64,000 nucleotides of DNA from Choristoneura fumiferana (GCF_025370935.1 NC_133479.1:16347212-16411211), one strand, 5' to 3'. Positions 10,329 through 20,751 are shown, counted from the stretch's first letter. A program made the numbers and translations. The notes: generated from the sequence alone by a model not told the origin.

Positions 10329-10470
10329 AGGAACTGTATGTATGTATGTAAATACTTTATTGTACATAAAACACAAAAATAATACAAAAAGAAAACAACA
10401 AAACAAAAGAGTACAAAGGCGAACTTATCCCTAAAAGGGACCTTTTCAAGCTAACCTAAACAGGAAAGGA
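10329..10470 (-). mobile_element. Retroposon 3' end, minus strand
   Basis: TGTATGTATGTATGTAAATA followed by CTTTATTGTACATAAAACAC and, further in, GGCGAACTTATCCCTAAAAG. This mirrors the plus-strand end at 38860-39016 (AGGGATAAGTTCGCC ... GTACAATAAAGAG, then CATACATACATAC). It is a truncated LINE or SINE end with a TATG-type tail. Confidence 0.6.
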
Positions 10471-10817
10471 AAACTTAAAGATATATGTAGATGTATGATA
10501 TTAGATCCTTTGGTTTTCTATTATTCAAAATTTAATGACGAATATTGTTGCATATATTTAATTTTTATTTATCCATACCATCACTTCCTCAGTCCGAGAG
10601 GTTATACGGTAATTTTTTCGTTATTCTGACCAGAATGAGTTTGTTATCGATGTCTTATAACCACTTGACAGTCCGCATGGTATCCAAAACCAAAATGCTT
10701 CAACCCGTCCGTGGATACTTTAGTGTCATAAAGTTTAATCTTGATTTTGTGCACCATATTTTAATATTATTATTTAAATATATACCTAGTATTTTATTCA
10801 AAATCTTGTAGTTAGAA

Positions 10818-11045
10818 AATTGTGGACGCGCGGCGCGGTGCGTCCGTCGATAAAAAACCCGGACGGTTGGAGGCATATTGGTCGCGCACAACGTACTGAC
10901 AAGTGGTTAAACGTGCCGAATAACATGTATATTAAATATACACTTTTCGACACCCCCCAGTGTATGGGCACCTCCAAAACACCTCCAGCCGCTCGGGGCG
11001 GGGCAAACTCTACAATGTCGGCCCATTTGCTGCTCGGGCGCAGCA
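10818..11045. other. GC-rich patch in AT-rich surroundings
   Basis: Contains GACGCGCGGCGCGGTGCGTC and AGCCGCTCGGGGCGGGGC. A frame is open across it but ends without a splice border. It could be a regulatory region, a first exon or an unknown repeat. I cannot decide. Confidence 0.3.
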
Positions 11046-11462
11046 GATAATCTTAATAAGTTCTAAGTTCACAATAATAACCACATTCTGTACGTATCGT
11101 GTAATTGCGGCTTAAGAAGCGTGACGCGTTTATTTTGATGCCTGATATTTGCACCCTCGAAACAAAAGAGCGTCAAGTGGAAAGAACGACGCGTTTGAAC
11201 TTGAAGCTAATTACGAGTGGATAAAGTTTTTATTTTTTTGCAGTTTTGCTTTTTTGTTTTTGATGTGTGGTATCACTTACCCGAGGTTTGAGTAATTAGG
11301 TCATATTTAATAAGAGACACGGGAAAGTTTTATTTATTTTTAGTAGGTTATTAACGCGATGCTTTTGTTTTTGTTGGTGCAGGTGTAATGGGCGATGTTA
11401 GCGTTTTTAAACATAATTTTGTTTGGAATAAATAGGGTAGTTGACGCTGTTTAATAATTATT
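11046..11462. other. No recognised feature
   Basis: AT-rich, no supported feature. Confidence 0.5.
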
Positions 11463-11493
11463 GCACGACGACCGATAGCCGTGGTTAGAGAAC
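11463..11493 (+). mobile_element. SINE-2 left piece (split)
   Basis: CCGATAGCCGTGGTTAGAGAAC matches the SINE-2 head up to AGAGAAC. The next SINE-2 base is found 267 bp later at 11761 (CCTGACTACGAAGCTTGAGG). LINE-J lies between. Confidence 0.75.
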
Positions 11494-11760
11494 TCACCTT
11501 GTGCAAGGTCCGCCCGGATGGCTACCACCATCTTACTCGCTAATCCTGCCGTGAAGCAGCAGTGCTTGCACTGTTGTGTTTCGGCGTGGAGAGTAAGACA
11601 ACCGGTAAAATGACTGGCACTTGAGGTATCCCATCTTAGACCTCTAGGTTGGCAACGCATCTGCAATCCCCCTGGTGTTGCAGGTGTCTATGGGCGGTGG
11701 TGATCTCTTACCATCAGGAGACCCACTTGCTCGTTTGCCATCCAGTCGAATAAAAAAAAT
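11494..11760 (+). mobile_element. LINE-J inserted into SINE-2
   Basis: Plus-strand LINE-J, 5'-truncated at CCTTGTGCAAGGTCCGCCC and ending CATCCAGTCGAATAAAAAAA. It splits SINE-2 exactly within AGAGAAC|CTGACT. An open frame on the complementary strand is a by-product of the repeat. Confidence 0.8.
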
Positions 11761-11850
11761 CCTGACTACGAAGCTTGAGGTCCTGGGTTCGATTCCCGGC
11801 CGGAACTACCCGCACCCGCTACCCGGTTTCCTTAAATGTTTATTTGTTCG
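11761..11850 (+). mobile_element. SINE-2 right piece (split)
   Basis: CCTGACTACGAAGCTTGAGG, then box-B-like GGTTCGATTCCCGGCC at about 11788. The 3' region diverges soon after. Confidence 0.7.
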
Positions 11851-11879
11851 TAGCGTCGTTCGTTTTGTTTGGAAATGGT

Positions 11880-12079
11880 CTTTTTTTTTTATTCGACTGG
11901 ATGGCAAACGAGCAAGTGGGTCTCCTGATGGAAAGAGATCACCACCGCCCATAAAAATCTGCAACACCAGGGGTATTGCAGATGCGTTGCCAACCTAGAA
12001 GCCTAAGATGGGATACCTCAAGTGCCAGTAATTTCACCAGCTGTCTTACTCTCCACGCTGAAACACAACAGTGCAAGCA
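11880..12079 (-). mobile_element. LINE-J, minus strand, truncated
   Basis: Begins with poly-T and ATTCGACTGGATGGCAAACG, and breaks off after CAACAGTGCAAGC at 12079. It is a second copy, facing the copy at 11494-11760, so the two LINE-J ends point towards each other. Confidence 0.75.
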
Positions 12080-13499
12080 TGGTTTGTTCTCTTTTAACTT
12101 TAAGAGTTAAGAACGCGTTAGCATTTTGTGCAGACTTCTGCAAGAAAACACATAACTGCGTGTCATACAGACATAGCTGTTTTAAACGTATGGTAGCGAA
12201 AAAGAAAGAGTTAGGGATTTAGTTCATTTTTACAATACAACAGTACAATAGTACATTTAAATAGAAACCGGTCAAGTTCCCTACCATTATCTATACAACA
12301 TTAGACATTAGCAAAAATTATTAAAAATATTTTTATTATATGATGTAACTAAAAATTTATTCTTTTTAATAATTCCAATTTTTGCTTTATCTGTGCTATA
12401 AGACGTTGCTTCGACAAATACAAATTCAAAGAAAACACTTTCGAAAGTCAAGAATGGTTCTTAAGCAAATTAACCTGAGCCGCACTGCGGTCGGCCATCT
12501 GTCATACACGACATATGGCCCTTTTTATGGCCCCTACGATTTGTTTGTGTCGCTATCCCGCCTTCACTTAAATAGGGAGTATATCTGCTTCCTGCTTACC
12601 CTCGGTTTTCCTTCAAGGTGCCTGGTAATTGAAATCGAACACTGCATGCGGGCTAAGTGAAAGGACTTGCTCAGCATAGAGTAAAAATACAGAGGGTACA
12701 TACATTGTGTCCAACTTTTTAGAAGTTAGCGTAGCGCACAGGATGCAATTAATTTATTTAAATGTCTCTTTATGCTACTGATAATAAATCAGCGAGAAAG
12801 TAATAAAATATGTGAAAACGCTGTATGCATTAAAGATAATTTTTCAATTGCGTATGCAATTATGCAAATCCAATAATATAAGTAACTTACCTACTTTAGC
12901 CCTTTATACATTAGTTAAATCTCTAAAAATTCGAAAAATAGTTACTTATAACCGTCAGTCACTTTACTCTAGCGTCTAATAAAATGTTTGCAAAATATTT
13001 ACCATTACATTTTACAACCATGCAATATTTTGACCGATAAATATAAAGTTTATCAATAATTCAGGAATAATGAAAGTAAATAACGTCTTGCTAGTATTTT
13101 ATCCTAACCCCGGTTTTTACTTACAATACAGCCAAACTGAAATGTTGACCAGCTACAGTGAAATTGTCAAACAGACAAATTACAAACGGTTTTGATGCGA
13201 TACGCCATTATTTTACAAGCTTTGTATTAATTAATAATAATTATACAAACATTATTATTTTGTTTATAATAATGTGTTACGTGCACATGTCAACAGCGTG
13301 CATAAACAGGGCTTTTACCTTTATAACAAAGAAACGTATGGACGTTTACTAATAAAACGGCGCATAAAAATCAGTAGTTTTCAACTCAAATTTCAATTGT
13401 TCTCCTGTAAGGGTGTGAGACATGGCACGTCAAGAAAGCAATCACAGTAAACTCCGGTTTTTGTGAACAAGGTTTGCGTCGCATATTAGGAGTTTATTC
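12080..13499. other. Mostly unannotated; small GGCCAAG fragment
   Basis: At 12268-12330 the sequence ACCGGTCAAG ... CCATTATCTATACAACATTA matches the inside of the GGCCAAG repeat (compare 32930). The rest is AT-rich with no supported gene. Confidence 0.45.
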
Positions 13500-13830
13500 A
13501 CGAAATTACAAAACTAGAATGTGGGAGTTGACGAGCCAGAACCAATTGATAAGGAGATTTTTTGAGGAATGGCCTGGATCGGACCGTGTTGCGGAGAACC
13601 GATGCTCATCTTTAATAAGCGCTGGAGTGGCTAGCTGCTGGTAGTATGAGGCCAGGCCGACCCGAATCACCTGGAGACGATCGGTTGAGAAGGAGATCTC
13701 CCTAATGGGTACCATTGGCGAGACCTAGAAGCCACGCACAGGACCGTGACGCATGGAAGTTTACTGAGCCCTATGTCCCTGCTGAGGGACTAGCAGGAAT
13801 TCATCATTATTTTCTCATCATAAGAACATT
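13500..13830 (+). pseudogene. RTE-like LINE C-terminal remnant
   Basis: A plus-strand frame near 13715-13790 reads ARPRSHAQDRDAWKFTEPYV, the look of the extreme C-terminus of RTE-type endonuclease-reverse transcriptases, followed by CATCATTATTTTCTCATCAT. The upstream part is frame-broken. It is an inactive fragment. Confidence 0.45.
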
Positions 13831-14029
13831 CTTGAAGGCATCTAGTTGTTCAAGCAAATTTTCATGTGGTAGACCTTACTGTAACCACTTGCTGACTGCA
13901 GTAAATGGGCCGGCGAGGAATAGTACCAACCTCCATCTGAATAGGCGTGAAATAGTCTTTGCCCACTCCCCCCCCCTTTTATCTGACCCCAACCGCCCAA
14001 TTTAGCCCCCCTCGTCCTTTTAGGCCGGC

Positions 14030-14130
14030 CACGCCCGCAGTCCTAATAATGCTGTAGGTGACCAAGGGCGGCGGTGATCATTTACCATTAGGTGCCGCAT
14101 GCTAGTTTACCAGCTATTTGATAAAAAGAG
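14030..14130 (+). mobile_element. LINE 3' end (GGCGGCGGTGATCA type)
   Basis: GGTGACCAAGGGCGGCGGTG, then ATCATTTACCATTAGGTG and TACCAGCTATTTGATAAAAA. The layout (control-like phrase, then ...TTTGATAAAAA tail) resembles the 3' ends of lepidopteran non-LTR elements on the plus strand. Confidence 0.5.
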
Positions 14131-14855
14131 TAGATTAATGACCTCAAGAAAAACATTACTTTCTTTGGTTTGACCTGACTTAAAATATGAATTTCATGGT
14201 TAAGCACTTTATCGAAATGCTATGTACTTATTCTTTGAAATAAACGATAAAAAGTGAAAAAAAAAAAGAAAAAGAATCATTATGCGTCATCGAGCGAACT
14301 CCCTCTTACTACATACTTCTAAGAATTGTTACCATGAAGAAATAGGTGGTCACTGACGCCCGAAATAGCATCCTTTTTTACAAAGATTATATTTGCCAGT
14401 TAGCTACTCACACCAAGTAAAATGGATCAAAATTTACTGCATCCACTGAAATTTAGGTATTATAATCTCTAAAGTTGATTCCCGACGTCGCATAACTAAC
14501 TATCCTCAAATCGGTCGAAATAACGTCTGTGGAAGAACTATTGATGTACCGTTTGTATTTAAGAGATGCACCTTAAATACTAGCACTTAAAATGCTATTT
14601 TCTTTTGTTTGTTTGTTTACTAACACACTATGGATACTCTGTTTGTCCGATAAAAAGAATTTGAATTAAATAATGTTCATGGTTTTTCAACCTATTTAAT
14701 TATTTTTTTATTTGAAAAAAGATACTTTTAGTGTGATTTTAAGTACCTATGTACTTTAAGAAAAAAATCCAAGCAGTGGCGGTCAAATTACAATCTTGGT
14801 TTTAATTTTTTTTTTTTAAACTGCTCAATTGATTAAGTTGAAAATAATTTTCCTA
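14131..14855. other. No recognised feature
   Basis: AT-rich; a poly-A stretch lies at 14258-14272. No gene supported. Confidence 0.5.
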
Positions 14856-15207
14856 CAATGTTTCTACTAAGCTTAACTTCCGTGGTTTTTTTTTTCATAT
14901 TTTGGACGTGCGGTAATAAATATTCACTTTATCCAAAAATGGATTTTGCAAACCCCTATTCATTATCATATCCATCGATACCCCACAACAGGGTGGAAGT
15001 GAAAAAAAATTATCCCCACTACCCTAAAACATTTTTTTTAGTTCCTTTATTTTACCACTTTGTTGGGTGACTGATATTTCATGCCAAATTACAAGTTTCT
15101 AGTAGGTAGGTAATAACGGTCTCCGAGCTTAGCCGCGGACAGACAGACAGACAGAAGGATGGACATGGCGAAATTATAAGGGTTTCTAGTTGACTACGGA
15201 ACCCTAA
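14856..15207 (+). mobile_element. GGCCAAG-type repeat, 3' part
   Basis: Contains CTTAGCCGCGGACAGACAGA and ATGGCGAAATTATAAGGGTT, and ends GACTACGGAACCCTAAAAAG. The same ending occurs at 8197 and 56921. The 5' part is diverged or missing. Confidence 0.6.
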
Positions 15208-15556
15208 AAAGTAGGACTTATGAATGAGTTAATGTTGACTGCTGACACAGATATTCGCAGACACCAATAAATTATACAGAATCCTCGGTTTGCAAGGCCG
15301 ACGCACACTTGGCCGAATTTTTCCATTGTTGAGCGGTTTTTCTCAAACAGAACCATAACCAATAAGAAACAAATAATATAAACCCGATGCTTTGCCGAAT
15401 TCCGACGCCATCTTGATGTTTTAAACTAATCGATTGCATGGCATTTATCGACACGTTATTCCCAAAACCTTTTAGCATATCGCTAATTCTACCATTTAAA
15501 TTACATTTAATTTGTATAATAAAATAATGTCTATGCAAGATCCTTAGGTATTATAT
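15208..15556. other. No recognised feature
   Basis: An open minus-strand frame exists here but has no motif or splice support. Confidence 0.45.
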
Positions 15557-15570
15557 ATACTAATATTATA
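15557..15570 (+). mobile_element. Lep1-like Helitron 5' piece (split)
   Basis: ATACTAATATTATA matches the Lep1 start. A matching Lep1 3' end (GCGCGAAGCCGGGGCGGG ... CTAG) appears at 16300-16327, after two GGCCAAG repeats. Confidence 0.55.
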
Positions 15571-16035
15571 AAAAACCGGCCAAGTGCGAGTCACACTCGC
15601 GCACGAAGGGTTCCGTAAATTATCTATACTGTTGTATCAGACATTAGCAAAAAAACGTCAATAAAAAAACAAGTTTGTTGTATGGGAGCCCCTTAAATAT
15701 TTATTATAATTTAATTCTTTATTTTTAAAGTGATTATACAAATAAAGATTATGTGAATATTTCCAGAGTCTACCTGTTGCCGTTTTTAATATCAAGCAAA
15801 AAACAGAAAAACAATCACTTTTGTTGTATGGGAGCCCCCCTTAAATATTTATTTTATTCTGTTTTTAGTATGTGTTGTTATTGCGGGCACAGAAATACAT
15901 AATCTGCGAAAATTTCAACTGTCTAGCTTCCACGGTTCATGAGATACAGCCTAGTGACAGACAGACGGACGGACTGTGGAGTCTTAGTAATAAGGTCCCG
16001 TTTTTATTACCCTTTCGGCACAGAACTCTAAAAAG
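15571..16035 (+). mobile_element. GGCCAAG repeat, near full length
   Basis: Starts AAAAAACCGGCCAAGTGCG and has two blocks of TTGTTGTATGGGAGCCCC followed by TTAAATATTTATT. It then has GACAGACAGACGGACGGAC and ends CACAGAACTCTAAAAAGG. The repeated 'GGGAGCCCC...TTAAATATTTATT' units show that it is built from internal duplications. Confidence 0.75.
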
Positions 16036-16044
16036 GTCTCTAAT

Positions 16045-16290
16045 CTAGGGCGCTTCATATACATACTAAAAACAGAACAAAATAAATATTTAAGAGGGCT
16101 CTTTACGGCAACAGGTAGTTGCTTGAAATATTCACAGAATATTAATTTGTATTTTAAAACACTTTAAAAATAACAATTAAATTTAAATAGAATAAATATT
16201 ACGAACGGCAAACGTGGTTTTTTGTCCATTTTTGCTAATGTCTAATGTTGTATAGGTACGGAAGTACGACTCGCACTTGGCCGTTTTTTA
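16045..16290 (-). mobile_element. GGCCAAG repeat, minus strand
   Basis: Inverted partner of the preceding copy: AATAAATATTTAAGAGGGCT, then CTAATGTTGTATAGG, ending with the complement of CGGCCAAGTGCGAGTCG. The pair forms a head-out inverted arrangement of ~720 bp. Confidence 0.7.
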
Positions 16291-16299
16291 TTTATTTTG

Positions 16300-16327
16300 G
16301 CCGCGCGAAGCCGGGGCGGGTCGCTAG
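16300..16327 (+). mobile_element. Lep1-like Helitron 3' piece (split)
   Basis: GCGCGAAGCCGGGGCGGG, then TCGCTAG at 16321-16327, followed by T. It pairs with the 5' piece at 15557. Confidence 0.55.
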
Positions 16328-16347
16328 TACCCATATTTGCAATTGCA

Positions 16348-16510
16348 TTTATAATAATAAATGCAAATGCAAAAAATTTAGTTACGCTTTCACGCCTAAA
16401 GTTCTCGATCGATCGTGATGGTTTGATGAAATTTGGTATGAAAATTAAGAAGGACATAGGATAGTTTTATCCGGAAACTCGTTTAGTTTCCGCAGACGCT
16501 CGATAAACGA
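16348..16510 (+). mobile_element. Lep1-like Helitron fragment
   Basis: ATAATAATAAATGCAAATGC, then GATGAAATTTGGTATG and GACATAGGATAGTTTTATCC. The CTAG end was not found. Confidence 0.5.
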
Positions 16511-16857
16511 ATTCTCCGCAGACGCAGTCACGTCAAGCTCCCTGGCAACCCCACTGTCTGATTTATGATTTTTTAAGACATAAAGCTGATGTACGCAATA
16601 TGTACCGAATTAGTACAAACTTTAAATAGTATCTCTCCTGCAGGCTGCAACCCCAAAATTACGGACTACCTAAAAAGTATGGTCATCTAAAAAGCTTAAA
16701 CAAATCATTTTTTTTTTGCAAAAACTTATTATGATCAATTTAGCAGAAATATTTTAGAACTAAAGTCATCGACATAGCTCAAAGAATATGCAAGTTGAAG
16801 TGGCAGCAACTTCGCTCGAAGAATAGATCATAACCGGTGCGATGGGACAGCAGAGTT
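16511..16857. other. No recognised feature
   Basis: No supported feature; a poly-T run lies at 16710-16718. Confidence 0.45.
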
Positions 16858-16974
16858 ACTACGAAACTCGAAACTCAAAGTTCGTATTGTACCGTTCCTC
16901 TCGCTCTCGTATTAAATAGTATAAGTGTCAGAGGGACCGCACGACACGAACTTCGAGTTTCGAGTTTCGTAGTA
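16858..16974. mobile_element. MITE-3 copy A (foldback)
   Basis: The left arm ACTACGAAACTCGAAACTC and the right arm GAGTTTCGAGTTTCGTAGT are perfect 19-bp inverted repeats. Pairing resumes further in (AAGTTCGT and ACGAACTT; GTACCGTTCCTCT and AGAGGGACCG). Non-coding. Confidence 0.8.
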
Positions 16975-16989
16975 GCCCTGCAGGCCCTT

Positions 16990-17107
16990 TACTACGAAGT
17001 GCAAAATTCGAACTTCGTGTCTTGCCCTCCCGCTGGCGCTTACATTATTTAAAACGAGATTAAGAGGGACGGTACGATACGAACTTTGATTTTCGAATTT
17101 CGTAGTA
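16990..17107. mobile_element. MITE-3 copy B (foldback)
   Basis: A second, diverged member 15 bp after copy A. It starts TACTACGAAGTGCAAAATTC and ends GATTTTCGAATTTCGTAGTA. Related copies are at 59823-59949 and, with a deletion, at 19854-19915. Confidence 0.75.
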
Positions 17108-17112
17108 GCCCC

Positions 17113-17295
17113 TCTGAGTACAGAAAAGTCTTGGAGTGGCGACCACAAACCGCGAAAGACGAAGTTGACAGGCCTCCCACTAGATCTCGTCGCGAGTGTT
17201 GTGGGCAGCCGGTGGATGCAAGTGGCGAGTCGTCGTTCATTGCGGCCTTCTAAGGAGCAGGCCTTTATTCAGCAGTGGACTTCTTCCGACTAATG
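17113..17295 (+). mobile_element. RTE-like LINE 3' end
   Basis: GTCTTGGAGTGGCGACCAC, GACAGGCCTCCCACTAGATC and GGTGGATGCAAGTGGCGAGT, ending CAGCAGTGGACTTCTTCCG and an ATGATGA tail. It matches the order of the better-preserved copy at 39419 and is a 5'-truncated, frame-broken fragment. Confidence 0.7.
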
Positions 17296-17654
17296 ATGAA
17301 CAGAAACATTCTAAATCTGCACAAACTAACCTTGAATTAACCCTCCTCTTGCATCGCACCGTCAATATTTGCTCTAACTTTGTCGACAATAATTTCAAGC
17401 CCAATTATTGCCAGTTAACAGTTCACAGATCTTTGTCGCCACTAATTAATTGTTTCCACAGATTACTGAACAATCACGGATTAGTTAACGCCTCACTTTT
17501 AATTGCACTAAACCATCTAAGACTTAACCACTTCTGTGGGGTGCTGATGGCATTCGCCCCTTACTAGCATTTACTAAGCACCATAATGTGAAACTCGCAC
17601 CGGTAACAGTTTAGTGTCCTAATAAATTTCAATTTGTGCGGTAGTTATATTACC
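17296..17654. other. No recognised feature
   Basis: A ~120-codon plus-strand frame is open across 17196-17567. It begins inside the RTE end and has no motif or splice support. Confidence 0.45.
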
Positions 17655-17832
17655 TACACGGAAAAAAAGGATGTCTTAGATTAAGACAATATACCCTCGG
17701 TCAAGACAATAATATTTCGTATATAGCCGGACGCTGTATTGTACTGGATGAAGACAAATATTATCTTGGATTAAAACAATATTCCTGAAACTATGAATAT
17801 TCTTGGTGAAACAATTCCTTTTTTTCCGTGTA
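17655..17832. mobile_element. MITE with perfect 17-bp ends, TA flanks
   Basis: The ends TACACGGAAAAAAAGGA and its complement TCCTTTTTTTCCGTGTA are perfect inverted repeats enclosing 144 bp. The outer TA on each side could be a TA target duplication (Tc1/mariner type, inference). The interior repeats the word AAGACAATA. Non-coding. Confidence 0.75.
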
Positions 17833-18086
17833 CCAGAAAATATTTGACTCTTTTTAGCACGACCTAACGTAACGGGCCTTGAACTTTGACGCGCTTCTTT
17901 TTGACATTCTTTGTTTGATTGACAAGAGAACAAATATGTGTCCTATATTTAAAAAAAAATAATCCAGCCATCATAGCAGTAAGTCGCAAATATGCAAGAA
18001 ATAAGACTTAATGTTTTTGTCAGCAAATTAAGGATTGTCCTCAGTTCAGTTGTGTGAGGATACTAAGTAAAATATAATAAATTATG

Positions 18087-18817
18087 TTTTCACCTCAGCG
18101 CCTCAAACAGGCAGGTTTTGCTATGAGAAATCAGTGAGCAAAATTCCGTGAGACAAAGTAACTTTTTAATTATTTTTTTTAAATGCTGAGTACAGTATTG
18201 GGTCTACTCACTGAATTCCAAATATTTGAACTTTACTTTGATCTGTCATTTCACTTCAACTCGAAAAAAGCAAGAGATAGGATCAAATTTGTCGATTACT
18301 TAAATTAAATGTATGGTATTAAAAATATATCGAAATATTTCCAAAATGTAAATTTTCTCGATCTTTTAATAAAGTATGCAACCTCGTTGCACGAAAGCCG
18401 CTTCTCTTGTTTTTTTTTTTATAAAAGAATTCCGTATACTGCCTCTACAGTATAATTATTATTTGTTAAATTGAATGATTTTTTAACAAATCTATTTATG
18501 TTTATGTAATAGAAATCTTAATAAAAATCATATTTAAAGGTTTAATTGTTCAACCTTTTCAATTACCCCGAGATAAGGCTTTTTGCAGTATTAAAAAATA
18601 AGTGTGACATTAGTACAAGAAGTTAAGATTGCATGTTATAAGTATGCGATTTGTATTGTAGCTACTGGACTTTTTTTATGGTTTTAAATGTAATTATTAT
18701 ATTTGATAATAATCGGATTCTATTTTAAAAAAATGTGTTTGTTTTGTAAACAGTTAGGTATATGTGGTTTTATTCTTATGTTACATTTAAATTATGTTCT
18801 CGCTGCTGAGGTGAAAA
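18087..18817. mobile_element. Non-autonomous TIR element, ~730 bp
   Basis: The left end TTTTCACCTCAGCGCC and right end GCTGCTGAGGTGAAAA are inverted repeats with one gap. The AT-rich interior has no open frame of note. The target duplication is not clear. Confidence 0.5.
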
Positions 18818-18825
18818 ATTGTATG

Positions 18826-19010
18826 TGTCACACGAGACCAAAGTTTTTTTGCATCTCGTGTATTTCAATCCCTTGCTGATCTCAGGATTCTAACCTAGAA
18901 TCACTCGCTAACGCTCGTGATTCAATTATAGAATCCTTCGCTTACTCGGGATTCAAAATCAACACTCGCAACAAAAAACAACTTTGCTCTCTTGTTGCAC
19001 AAATAACTAT
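18826..19010. repeat. Cluster of short inverted repeats
   Basis: CACACGAGA pairs with TCTCGTGT (18832-18864). GAATCACTCGCTAACGCTCG with CGTGATTC, and GAATCCTTCGCTTACTCGGG with ATTC, follow. Then GCAACAAAAAACAAC pairs loosely with TTGTTGC. Several hairpins lie in ~180 bp, probably an old foldback element. Confidence 0.45.
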
Positions 19011-19139
19011 TGTAAACTAAGTGCATGTATAGTTGCTCTTGTATTTATATAAATATTGATACTTTTCTTTTTCTTTTCTTTAAGTTTTAATTGTATCACT
19101 CTTTTCATGATGTGTAGGTACACAGTTTGAATTGTAAAT

Positions 19140-19226
19140 GATCTCTTGCCTTAATTATTCTCATTACTGTACCGTATGTTTACAATTTGTTTTGTGTGCC
19201 AAAGTTAATAAATAAATAAATAAATG
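19140..19226 (+). mobile_element. Retroposon 3' tail (AAAT)n
   Basis: TTTGTGTGCCAAAGTTAATA followed by AAATAAATAAATAAATG. It looks like the end of a LINE with a short tandem tail. Confidence 0.4.
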
Positions 19227-19273
19227 CAGTTTGACATTCAAAATATCAGCCGTACAAGGTACAACGTCGACTG

Positions 19274-19500
19274 TTGGACCTAGACTTCCCTCATAGATCT
19301 CCAGTTGCTTCGGTTGGAAGCGGAACCCGCTGCTTTAACCAGGTCATCCGTCCATCTCGTTGATGAACATTCCACGCTGAGCTTGGAGATCCGCGGTCTC
19401 CATTCGAGAACTTTTCGGCCCCAATGAATGACCATCAACAGATGGCGCAGAGGAGAACACTCCGCGTTATATGGCCTGCCCATTCCCACTTCAACAAGCT
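19274..19500 (-). mobile_element. RTE-like LINE C-terminal fragment
   Basis: The minus-strand frame includes WGRKVLEWRPRISKL and RWTDDLVKAAGSA, parallel to the KVLEWRPRTGRR ... DDLVKIAGS stretch at 39419. The PPARW equivalent is replaced by STRW, and stops limit the frame. It is a dead fragment. Confidence 0.7.
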
Positions 19501-19512
19501 AATCCGCTAGTT

Positions 19513-19606
19513 TGAAATCATTCCTAAACATTCCTTAAGTATGTAAATTCGTACCTGTTATGAAATCATTCCTAAACATTCCTTAAGTATGTAAATTCGT
19601 ACCTGA
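19513..19606. repeat. 48-bp tandem duplication
   Basis: Unit 1 (19513-19560) and unit 2 (19561-19606) are identical for at least 46 bases from TGAAATCATTCCTAAACATT to AATTCGTACCTG. This indicates a recent duplication. Confidence 0.9.
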
Positions 19607-19853
19607 TATATTTTTATGATGTATCTACCCAAAACAACAAATTAAAAGCTTTGCAGATCAACGTCGTAATTTGTTCCAATTCCTTCCCTGCCAGTGGAAA
19701 ATTCCATAACTGTTCCAACATGAAAATCCTAAGGGCCTAATCAAATTCCTGAGCAATTTGCGTCAATCTCCGCGCTTGCGCAGGTAATTATCACATCGCA
19801 TAGACTAGAGAATAGTGGTGCGCGCTGTTTGCTTAACTTATATGGCCCTATAT

Positions 19854-19915
19854 TATACTGCGAAGTGCAAAATTCGAACTTCGTATCATGCCGTCCCGCT
19901 CACGCTCATAGTAGC
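19854..19915. mobile_element. MITE-3 deletion derivative
   Basis: TACTGCGAAGTGCAAAATTC, then AACTTCGTATCATGCCGTCC, ending CATAGTAGCC. The left arm and core of MITE-3 are present and most of the right arm is missing. Confidence 0.55.
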
Positions 19916-20017
19916 CCCCTGACCAGTGTTCCTAGCACTCTGACGTTTGTTGTGGACGTAAAGCGTTCGTCGCTGTAGTTATGTTGTATCTATGAAAACT
20001 TGTGTCTATGAAAAAAA

Positions 20018-20649
20018 TTGAAAACGGTACGCTGTTTACTAGGGATGGAAAATGGAAAGTATGTAAGAGATATTGAAAGGAGAATAAAGGCTGGTAACAT
20101 AGTGAAGGAAGCGTTTCGCACCTTTATGAATAGCCAGAAAATCTCATGTAATCTCATGTATGGAAGTGAAAGTTGGATGTGGCAGGGAAGACATCAAAGT
20201 AGAATAAATGCGGTAGAAATGAGAGCGTTAAGAAGTATGTTAGGTGTGAAATTGAGTGACAGAATTAGAAATAGTGCGAAAGGAAACGCTGTGGTGTAAA
20301 TGAAGGTATAGTTACAGGTCAGGTCAGGTGGATTGAGAAAGGGATGCTGGGATTGTTTGGGCATGTTGAGAGAATGAATGAAAACAGATTGACTAGACAG
20401 ATCTATAAGGCGAGCGTGACTGGGAACGTTGGGAGAGGAAGGCCTAGACGAACGTACCACGATCAAATCGGGGACGTTCTGAAGAAAGGTCGGGTCAGGA
20501 GTACTCTAAACCGACGTGCATGCATGAAAAGATTGATGAATGTAGAGGAATCGAGAGTTGTATGCCAGAATCGTAGCAAGTGGAAGGATGTAGTCTCTGC
20601 CGACCCCGTTGGGAAAGAGGCGTGATTTTATGTATGTATGTATGTATGA
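20018..20649 (+). pseudogene. Non-LTR retrotransposon RT C-terminal remnant
   Basis: Two plus-strand frames together carry the C-terminal region of a non-LTR reverse transcriptase. The first contains GSESWMWQ and SRINAVEMRALRSMLGVK. It stops at 20297-20299 (TAA), and the second continues with GHVERMNENRLTRQIYKA, GNVGRGRPRRTYHDQIGDVL and RRACMKRLMNVEESR, with a stop at 20623-20625. A (TATG)n tail follows (20629-20649). The frame change and early stop make it inactive. The RT catalytic core is absent (5' truncation). The clade is not assigned. Confidence 0.85.
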
Positions 20650-20751
20650 TTCGTGATGACAATTTACTTATTTATTACATACAACGTAATAAATGTTCAA
20701 AATAACATTATATCGAACATGAAACTACCGTGAGACTCACTCATATTAAAT

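Noticed and set aside
17196..17567. 123-codon plus-strand frame
   Set aside because: Starts inside the RTE 3' end and runs through unique AT-rich sequence without any motif.
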